The notes under the pieces: generated by a model
The model's database searches: none
What the model saw: the letters and a program-made list of their open reading frames with translations, nothing else
Told to the model about the DNA's origin: nothing
Part shown: one piece after another, positions 1-9,065 of the stretch
How positions within the stretch are numbered: position 1 is the stretch's first letter
Layout: each line of letters opens with the position of its first letter
Position numbers and translations under genes: made by a program
Assembly: GCF_039536765.1 (NCBI RefSeq)
Contig: NZ_BAAAZF010000001.1
Coordinates: 868,001 to 932,000, forward strand
Source of the DNA: Parerythrobacter jejuensis
Lineage (GTDB): Bacteria; Pseudomonadota; Alphaproteobacteria; Sphingomonadales; Sphingomonadaceae
Direction of reading: 5' to 3'
DNA: 64,000 bases

Positions 1-2
1 CC

Positions 3-92
3 TTAGGGCACGCGGAAATCGCCGGAGGCCAAGCGCTACCGGAACGAAAGCATCGCAAGATGCTGGAGGAAAGGAAGACCACGCGCTGGTAA
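3..92 (+). CDS. C-terminal end of an unidentified protein (5' part outside the window)
   Basis: An open frame runs from the window edge to a TAA at 90-92 and encodes the last 29 residues of a protein. The tail is strongly basic and charged and ends in KTTRW. A hairpin terminator begins five bases after the stop, which supports a real gene end. Too little is present to name a family. The other two forward frames are less convincing: one has an early stop and the other reads through the terminator. Confidence 0.45.
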   Translation, partial: LGHAEIAGGQALPERKHRKMLEERKTTRW

Positions 93-96
93 GAGT

Positions 97-120
97 GGGG
101 TCGGCAGAAATGCCGGCCCC
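97..120 (+). terminator. Rho-independent terminator-like hairpin
   Basis: A 10-bp stem (GGGGTCGGCA pairing with TGCCGGCCCC, one G-U pair) closes on a GAAA tetraloop and is followed by the T-rich stretch ATTTGCTTT. It lies directly behind the stop of the partial gene at the window start. The bases from here to rlpA at 323 (about 200 bp) show no other gene or clear promoter. Confidence 0.7.
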
Positions 121-322
121 ATTTGCTTTGGGTCAGTCAAATACGAAATCCACTCGTGAGACCTATCGCAAGATGAGCGCACAAGCGAGGAAGACTGGCG
201 AACTCGGTTGACTTCGACTCATCGCCAAAATCGCTCGACTCAAGGCAGGATGTGTCCGGAACGCGCCGAATTCTCATTAAGAACCTCCAATTCTTCAGCC
301 TCAATGTGTATTTGCCGCCTCC

Positions 323-871
323 ATGGAAGGCACGATCCACCACCGCGTCTGGCGCGCAATCTCGGCGACCGCCTTTGCTGCGGCGCTTGCACTTCCCGCG
401 CAGGCTTCAACTCCTGCTATGACAGCGGAAGGCATTTCCGAAGCTGAATTCGAATCGAGCTTTGAACGTTTTGATGCTCTTCCTGCGATTCCGGAGCCTT
501 CGGGCAACGTGGTTGATCTGGACAGTTTCGAACCCCCGATCGAAGTTGAGAAAGAATCGGTTGCAGACATATCTGGGCGATCTCTCGGGTTCGGCGTAGC
601 GTCCTATTATGGTCGACGCTTCCATGGCCGGCGGACGGCAAATGGCGAACGGTTCGACATGAATGCGCTAACCGCCGCCCATAAGACCCTACCTTTCGGC
701 TCACGCGTCCGGGTAACTAATCCCAGGAACGGGAAGTCAGTGGTTGTGCGCATCAACGATCGCGGCCCCTTCATCCGTGGCCGCACCATCGATCTTTCTC
801 GCAATGCCGCACAAAAGCTCGGCATTATCCAGCGCGGGCACGGCCGGGTGGAGCTCGAACTCCTCAAATAG
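323..871 (+). CDS. rlpA: RlpA-family septal ring lytic transglycosylase / DPBB-domain exported protein
   Basis: The 182-residue protein starts with a signal peptide (about residues 1-28, ending ALPAQA), followed by an acidic linker and a C-terminal double-psi beta-barrel domain (about residues 90-181). The hallmark segment [19 protein letters not shown] and the NDRGPF motif are present. E109, H120 and D146 match the acidic/His positions important in characterised RlpA proteins. RlpA cleaves denuded glycan strands of peptidoglycan at the septum. There is no SPOR domain, so septal targeting through SPOR is not supported; the short form may simply be a DPBB endolysin-like protein. No good Shine-Dalgarno precedes the ATG at 323, but the signal peptide fits this start. 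Confidence 0.85.
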   Translation: MEGTIHHRVWRAISATAFAAALALPAQASTPAMTAEGISEAEFESSFERFDALPAIPEPSGNVVDLDSFEPPIEVEKESVADISGRSLGFGVASYYGRRFHGRRTANGERFDMNALTAAHKTLPFGSRVRVTNPRNGKSVVVRINDRGPFIRGRTIDLSRNAAQKLGIIQRGHGRVELELLK

Positions 872-902
872 AGTTCATTCGCCCGAGTGCCTTTGAGGCG
901 CT

Positions 903-1535
903 TTACAGCTTCAACTCACTTACATCGCGAAAGCTACCGATCGTTCCGCGCACGAAGGTGTTGAATGCGATCGAGTGCCTGTTCTGCTGGCTGCTATTCG
1001 CCTCCACATAGTGCTGGAGGCTCGAGCTGAAGAGAACCAGATCCCCCTTTTTCGGCACCACTGCATTGCGCGGAGCATTGTATATGTTCTGTTTGCGACC
1101 ATCGATCCCCAGTTCGATCTGGCGATAGGTGTTGTGCCTTTCGAAGATCATGTTGCCGGGCGGGTCGGGCATGTCGGTGTAATAGAGTGATCCCGAGACC
1201 ATAGAGTTCGAATGCGTGTGCCCGTGCATGCCGACGCCGGGCGGATTCATCAGCGCCCAGCTCTGCGTCACTTCCAGCCGGTGCTGCACACCCATTACTT
1301 CGCTGGCATACGTGTCGAGCGCTTCCTGCACTGCCTTGGCGACGCTCTTCATCTCGGGCCGATTGAACAGATAGAGCTCGTCCGAGATCTGGTTCACCTG
1401 GTTGGTGTTCATCTTCAGCGCCTTGATGAATGCCTCCTGCTTCGTAGAGATCGCATCGGCGATATTGGTGATGAAATACGGCTCGGCGAAGAGCGGTTTT
1501 ACGTCGAAAGCACGCGCAGCAGTCCTAGTGGCCAT
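903..1535 (-). CDS. 2OG-Fe(II) oxygenase family protein (TIGR02466-like)
   Basis: The ATG at 1535 is preferred over the one at 1553 because a GGGGGA run lies upstream of it; this gives 210 residues. The second half has the double-stranded beta-helix pattern of 2-oxoglutarate/iron dioxygenases: HGHTHSNS (first metal His plus a following His), the strand VVPKKGDLVLFSS, then QHYVEAN and NRHSIAFNTF, which carry the distal His and a 2OG-binding Arg candidate. This layout resembles the small putative 2OG-Fe(II) oxygenase family TIGR02466. Substrate unknown. It is convergent with rlpA, with only about 30 bp between the stops. Confidence 0.7.
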   Translation of the reverse strand: MATRTAARAFDVKPLFAEPYFITNIADAISTKQEAFIKALKMNTNQVNQISDELYLFNRPEMKSVAKAVQEALDTYASEVMGVQHRLEVTQSWALMNPPGVGMHGHTHSNSMVSGSLYYTDMPDPPGNMIFERHNTYRQIELGIDGRKQNIYNAPRNAVVPKKGDLVLFSSSLQHYVEANSSQQNRHSIAFNTFVRGTIGSFRDVSELKL

Positions 1536-1731
1536 CGCGGTGGAATCCCCCATTCCATGTCTACCCGCGCAGACCCTAGACGCGGCCCATACCGACTCGC
1601 AAGGGGCGCTTCAGTATTCACCCCGCAACACAAGCCCTGATCGCCCAACGACTCAAGGGGATCGACGGACGACAGGCCCCGCAACGCGCACAACGCGCAC
1701 AAACGCAGCCCCTCGCCCTTCGAACCCGTTC

Positions 1732-2184
1732 TCAATCCTCCAGCTGGCCGCGGATCGCGCCGCCGGGGAACTCGGCCGTGTGCAGATTGACATAGTACTG
1801 GCCCGGCTTGTTCCCGATCGAGCGCGCCAGCGATCCCTCCACCGTATCGCATTTGGGCGTGTTGTCCGGCGTCAGCTCCAGCGTCATCACCGGCGGCCCG
1901 TTTTCGCCCGCATCGCCCTTGTGAATATGCGCCACGGTCATCTCCACATCGCCGGCGGTGAAGGTGTAGCAGACTTCGCCTGTCTTCGGATCGATCTCGG
2001 CATTGAAGTCGGCAAAGCCTTCCTCCGCCCCGCCGCCGACCACGGCTTCCCCGTCCAGCGCGGTGAAGACGTAGAGCTTTTCGGGCGGCGGGATCACTTG
2101 CGCCGAAAGGGTGAGTATGGGCGCAGCGCCCAGCATCAGTGTCGCTGCGACAGGCGCAAACGTGAAACGAGAAGTCCCCATCAT
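1732..2184 (-). CDS. CHRD domain-containing exported protein
   Basis: A 150-residue protein with an N-terminal signal peptide (about residues 1-29) and one CHRD domain (about residues 38-149). Diagnostic segments are AHIHKGDAGENGPPV and the closing YVNLHTAEFPGGAIRGQL, the usual C-terminal block of CHRD domains, which are named after chordin and have no firmly established bacterial function. The tandem ATG-ATG start at 2184 is preceded by GGAGGT at good spacing. In the 178-bp gap to the oxygenase gene there is only a short tandem AACGCGCAC repeat near 1680-1700. Confidence 0.85.
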   Translation of the reverse strand: MMGTSRFTFAPVAATLMLGAAPILTLSAQVIPPPEKLYVFTALDGEAVVGGGAEEGFADFNAEIDPKTGEVCYTFTAGDVEMTVAHIHKGDAGENGPPVMTLELTPDNTPKCDTVEGSLARSIGNKPGQYYVNLHTAEFPGGAIRGQLED

Positions 2185-2292
2185 GTCAGATACCTCCGCG
2201 CTGCCGCCGGAGCCCCGTGGGACGGCCCCACGTCCGGGACGGCGGGATAGCGCACAGCAGAGTATAGGCGCATTCGGCGCACCGGGGAAGAG

Positions 2293-3171
2293 TCATTGCA
2301 GCCGCGCGTCCAGCTCCTCCTCGCTGGTCACCAGCCACCATTCGTCCAGCCCCGCCTCGAAGGCTTCGAGCTGCAGATCCTCCACCGCCCAACCGGCCTC
2401 CCCCTCGACAAGCTCGGTCGGCAACTGGGCCCCGCGCGGGCGGGCGGCCTCCATGCGTGCGAGGCGGTTTTCCAGCCACATCGGGTCGTCCGGCCCTGGC
2501 GGCGTGCCATCCTCGTCGCGACAGGCGCCATCATGCCCGTCGCCACTCTCCGCGCCACCCTCTTCGGCCCCTTCTGCGCCACATGGCCCGTTCTCCGCAC
2601 ACGTCTCGCAATCCGGCCCCTCGTCCGCCTCCAGCGCCTCCCCGCAAACCCTACAGGATGGAACACATGGAACACTGTCCTGGCGTTCTTCCTCCGGAGC
2701 CTCCTGCGCCCCAGCCTGCAGCACGATGGCGTCCAGCTCACGCCCCTCGCGCAGGGCATCAATCCGGTCATCGAGCACCGCGACAGTGCCGGAGAGGTCC
2801 GCCCGCTCCGCCAGCCGGTCAAGCCGCCCGAGATGCGCCAGCAACAGCCGCGTGTCATAGCGCCGCCGCCGCGCGACCTCCTCGCCATGATAATAGACCG
2901 CCTCCTCCACCCCGTTGACCGCACGATCACCCAACACCCCCTCCACATGCACCCGCGCCGCCAGCAGCGCCGCATCCCACATCTGCGCAAAGGCAGCAGA
3001 GCGCCGCCGCGCGCGGTATGCGGTCTGCGCAGAGATCGTGGCCGCCCTGCACGCCACCCGCACATTGCCGAACTGCGCAAGGGATTCGAGAAACACGGCC
3101 TTGCGGTTGGGCGTCAGGATGGTGAAGCGTTCGCCCGTGGCGAATTGCGACTGCGGAACAAGCTCGGTCAC
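2293..3171 (-). CDS. Helix-turn-helix protein with C-terminal Cys cluster, unknown function
   Basis: The start is the GTG at 3171, which has a perfect AGGAGG seven bases upstream; the longer frame to 3273 adds only low-complexity Arg/Leu residues. The 292-residue protein begins with a homeodomain-like HTH (about residues 20-60: FLESLAQFGNVRVACRAA...TAYRARR), reminiscent of phage terminase small subunits, an arrangement common in chromosomal hypothetical proteins of sphingomonads. A middle helical region is followed by an eight-Cys stretch (CVPSC, CRVC, CETC, C; about residues 170-200) that could bind zinc, then an acidic tail. It lies downstream of the SIR2-STAND gene on the same strand, separated by 291 bp, so co-transcription is uncertain. 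Confidence 0.6.
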   Translation of the reverse strand: MTELVPQSQFATGERFTILTPNRKAVFLESLAQFGNVRVACRAATISAQTAYRARRRSAAFAQMWDAALLAARVHVEGVLGDRAVNGVEEAVYYHGEEVARRRRYDTRLLLAHLGRLDRLAERADLSGTVAVLDDRIDALREGRELDAIVLQAGAQEAPEEERQDSVPCVPSCRVCGEALEADEGPDCETCAENGPCGAEGAEEGGAESGDGHDGACRDEDGTPPGPDDPMWLENRLARMEAARPRGAQLPTELVEGEAGWAVEDLQLEAFEAGLDEWWLVTSEEELDARLQ

Positions 3172-3462
3172 AAGGCACCTCCTGCGCTGGCTGGCGCAAG
3201 CTCGGTCGGCGACCAGCCGACCGCAAGCGCGGAGTCGGAGCCGAAGGCGGAGACGTGCACAGCACAGCTGCAAGGCCGCCCGAGCTTAGGCGAGGTAGCC
3301 GAAGCGAAGCTGAACCGCCGTAGGCGGGACAACGTACACGGACGTGCACCGCCCGGCGTTTGAGGGGCTAAACAAACAAACATGACAGTTCACCTGTGGG
3401 GTTGAGGGTCAGGGAACCGGGTTAGGTATACAAATCGAGGGGTGTAGGACAGATTGCTGCAC
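3172..3462. other. Intergenic region with GC-rich repeat-like block and hairpin
   Basis: No gene is seen here. Bases 3203-3223 form an 8-bp perfect hairpin (CGGTCGGC, loop GACCA, GCCGACCG). Around it (about 3185-3350) short purine-rich units recur (GAGTCGGAGCCGAAGGCGGA, GTAGCCGAAGCGAAGC), and GACGTGCAC occurs twice, as in dispersed intergenic repeats. Bases 3360-3462 are AT-richer and separate this block from the SIR2-STAND stop codon. Confidence 0.5.
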
Positions 3463-5907
3463 TTATCCGTTAAACAAAACCAACTGGGCGTCCGAAAGGG
3501 CCTTCTTTAGAACTCGCGTTTCGCCCTTCTGCGATCGGGGAAATCGATCGAACTCCGAAGCTTTCTCCTTCGCTAGACCCAAAAGTTTGGTCAGCCTCTC
3601 ACGTATATCTGGTGTAACATTGTCTATATGCACTTCTAGGAAGCCCTCGATCAGGGGCATGCTGCGCATCGCATACACCACGTCATATCCTCGGTCATCG
3701 AGCAGACCGTAAAGATCTTGCAGCGCGTCACGAACCTCGCCTTCTGAATAATAGTCCCTATTGCGAGCATTCTTCATAAGAAACAATCTCGCTCTTTGAT
3801 CGATTATCTGAAATGGCGAATAATCTGCACCGCGCGCCTTAGCCTTCGAGAGCGCCGTCTTTATATACCTTTCCGCACCCTCCAAATCATCAATCTCCAT
3901 CCTCGACATAGCGTATTGGAGCCAAAACTGCGGATTATTACGGATTCTTGGCGCATTTGAAAGTTTTCGATAAACTTGGCCAATAAGAATAGCAGAAGCT
4001 TCAGTATTACCAAACAGACGACGAAGAAAACGAAACTTCATGAGTTCCTTCAAGTTTTCCTCGAAGTCCCAGCCCGACCGGTAATCATTAGCGCTATCTG
4101 CCGTGCGCAAAACGATTTCTGAATAACACTTCACTAACAGATCACGATCTTCCTCAACAAATTTTCTAGTGAGAATGAAATCTGCCAGCTGTGCTGACGT
4201 GAACAAGTTCCAATCACGGCCGCGTCGGAAAAGAAAAGAGATGTCACTACTAGTGACAGTACTCCTGAGTTTCTCTTCATCAATATCGAGCCAGCTAACG
4301 ATCGAAGTCCATGTCACATGCTTTTGACAAAGAGAGGAAATCAGCAGGCCAGCGAATGGTTCTCGAAGGTCATCATTTGTACGAAGGAAGAATTCGACAA
4401 TCCTATCAATCGTTTCAGCAATCTTCGACTCTTCAAAAAGAGCTAAGACAATAGAACGAACCTCAGCCGAACACTCCTCTCGTAAGAACTCGATCCGGCT
4501 TTGCTCAGTTGCGCCCGCCTTGGACTCCCAATAGCCCCAGCGCTCAAGTAAACGGTCAAAATCAGCAATCTCATCGTTATCGAGCACATTCAAGTCAATG
4601 GTTCTATATGCTCCACCTAGCTTCGATGCGATTTCTTCGAATCTGAAATCTTGGTCGCCCCGGGTTGTAGCAATCAACAAAGCTTGACCATGCAAGCGTT
4701 GGCCCGCAAATGCTGCAACGGTGCGATATCGAAGAACATCGTCGATTAAAAAAGCAACCGGCTGCCCTGTGGCAAGCACACGCTCGATCTCCTCATTGAT
4801 CTCTGGCAGCCGCGTATCAATCCAGAATACTCGATAACCCCGCTGTAGAAGAGCTACCGAAGCTTGATACAAAAAAGCGCTTTTGCCGTTGCCAAAGTCC
4901 GACGAGACAATGAACCGTCCCACCGACGCATCCAAAAGTGTTTTTACATGAGAACGCTCAATACAGTATGGCTCAGACTCAATTACTTTCTGGCGTAGGA
5001 AGTTCGCAGGCTCAACTTCGCCCCTCAGAATTAGCGTCAAGAAGTCTTCGGCCTCGTTAACATCAGCCGCGTCGACTAACTTTTGCTCGCGCAAAAACTG
5101 CAGGTCGGTTTCACCGGGCTCGATCGAGCAAGCTCGCAGCTTCTCAACGAACCCGTCACTACCAACAGACAAAACATGCCCAAACTTTCTCAGCCGCGAT
5201 TTTGTGAAATCAGAATCGTTGGGACCTGTGATGATTACGGTCTTATCACGAACCTCTCCGCCAGATTTCAAGAATCCAGACGCGATCTGCAGATCCCTAA
5301 GGGAGTATCCGACCAAGACAATGGCACGAGCGCACGCAATTTCGTTAAATAACTTTGCGTATAGGTCTCGGTTCGACTTCTCTAGTTTGAGATAATTTGT
5401 TTCGGACAGGACCATGGAGGGATCGATATCCGCCTCACGAAGATCTAACGCACGTCCGTGTAGGTAGTAGATCGGCGTAAGACTGGCCGAAATCGAACGA
5501 CTTTCGCTTGCAGGGGTAACTGGCACACGAGCGGAAACCCTAACTTGTTCAATGATATCATCGAAATTGGTCGTAAAAATCGAACGCCAATTTCGCTCAA
5601 CGAGCCACCGTTGATCTTCCGTCGGAATAGTCGATGTCAGCCTTTGTATCAGATAGCTATTGATTTTCTGCTTACCGCCATCAACTTCATTCGCGAACTC
5701 AGCAACTTCAGAGAGTGATGGCTCCTCTTCTTTTGGGACGCCCAACAATTCCTTAAGCTCGCTCGTAAGTTCATCTGTCGATGGGACTGTCTTCTCGCTA
5801 CCTGCGATAGGAGTTCCACGCGAGAAACCCGCACCTGCAAAAAGTACAGCTGCTCCCGCACTTAGTGCGTGACTTACTTGCTCAATAACCTCTTGATCGG
5901 ACCGCAT
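3463..5907 (-). CDS. SIR2-STAND NTPase fusion protein, candidate anti-phage defence (Avs5-like)
   Basis: 814 residues. The N-terminal SIR2 domain (about 10-260) shows the NAD-binding GAGFS (25-29), FTTNFDD with the presumed catalytic N114, YYLHG with H150, and LVGYSLRD (198-205). In defence proteins this domain class degrades NAD+. A P-loop STAND-type NTPase follows (about 300-600): FGNGKS (338-343) as a degenerate Walker A, FLIDD (386-390) as Walker B and an ATTRGD sensor-like segment (413-418). The C-terminal part (about 620-814) is all-helical and TPR-like, the usual sensor position in STAND proteins. This order matches SIR2-STAND (Avs5-type) defence proteins, in which a phage product bound by the C-terminus triggers NAD+ depletion and abortive infection. 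Base composition is visibly more AT-rich than the neighbours, suggesting horizontal acquisition. The domain calls are strong; the defence role is inferred. Confidence 0.8.
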   Translation of the reverse strand: MRSDQEVIEQVSHALSAGAAVLFAGAGFSRGTPIAGSEKTVPSTDELTSELKELLGVPKEEEPSLSEVAEFANEVDGGKQKINSYLIQRLTSTIPTEDQRWLVERNWRSIFTTNFDDIIEQVRVSARVPVTPASESRSISASLTPIYYLHGRALDLREADIDPSMVLSETNYLKLEKSNRDLYAKLFNEIACARAIVLVGYSLRDLQIASGFLKSGGEVRDKTVIITGPNDSDFTKSRLRKFGHVLSVGSDGFVEKLRACSIEPGETDLQFLREQKLVDAADVNEAEDFLTLILRGEVEPANFLRQKVIESEPYCIERSHVKTLLDASVGRFIVSSDFGNGKSAFLYQASVALLQRGYRVFWIDTRLPEINEEIERVLATGQPVAFLIDDVLRYRTVAAFAGQRLHGQALLIATTRGDQDFRFEEIASKLGGAYRTIDLNVLDNDEIADFDRLLERWGYWESKAGATEQSRIEFLREECSAEVRSIVLALFEESKIAETIDRIVEFFLRTNDDLREPFAGLLISSLCQKHVTWTSIVSWLDIDEEKLRSTVTSSDISFLFRRGRDWNLFTSAQLADFILTRKFVEEDRDLLVKCYSEIVLRTADSANDYRSGWDFEENLKELMKFRFLRRLFGNTEASAILIGQVYRKLSNAPRIRNNPQFWLQYAMSRMEIDDLEGAERYIKTALSKAKARGADYSPFQIIDQRARLFLMKNARNRDYYSEGEVRDALQDLYGLLDDRGYDVVYAMRSMPLIEGFLEVHIDNVTPDIRERLTKLLGLAKEKASEFDRFPRSQKGETRVLKKALSDAQLVLFNG

Positions 5908-5913
5908 GACCGA

Positions 5914-5941
5914 AGACTAGCCTCGGCAATCGACCTGTCAA
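5914..5941 (-). promoter_or_regulatory. Putative sigma70-type promoter of the SIR2-STAND gene
   Basis: On the minus strand TTGACA (5936-5941) is followed after 16 bases by TAGTCT (5914-5919). Transcription from this -10 would begin at or next to the A of the ATG at 5907, and no Shine-Dalgarno sequence lies between. The message could therefore be leaderless. Confidence 0.45.
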
Positions 5942-5994
5942 TACATGGTCGGTGCGAGGGACAACAGCGTGAGGGACAGTGCTTGCCCTGCAGC

Positions 5995-8913
<2,919 letters not shown>

Positions 8914-8983
8914 GATTACTCAATTGGGGCCTGTGTTGCGATGAGTCCAGAGCGGACCTGGGACCATAGCGGAAAGGACAAAT

Positions 8984-8998
8984 GTTCTCCACATGTTC
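8984..8998. promoter_or_regulatory. LexA (SOS) box, alphaproteobacterial type GTTC-N7-GTTC
   Basis: The direct repeat GTTC-TCCACAT-GTTC exactly matches the alphaproteobacterial LexA operator. It lies between the divergent starts of uvrA (8913) and the beta-helix gene (9066), 71 bp and 68 bp away. TATGGT on the minus strand near 8955 could be the uvrA -10, placing the box over or beside the -35 region. Confidence 0.75.
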
Positions 8999-9065
8999 CT
9001 TCGCAATTCAGATGTTGCATCCTGGCGCCGTCACTCGCATGATCCTCTTACTAAGAGGGGGGAAG

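Noticed and set aside
1670-1710. AACGCGCAC tandem repeat as start of a CRISPR or satellite array
   Set aside because: Only two full copies with no spacers.
3361-5994. Possible direct repeats flanking the SIR2-STAND gene (GGACAG-type stretches on both sides)
   Set aside because: Similarity is limited to about six bases with mismatches around; not enough for an insertion-site duplication.
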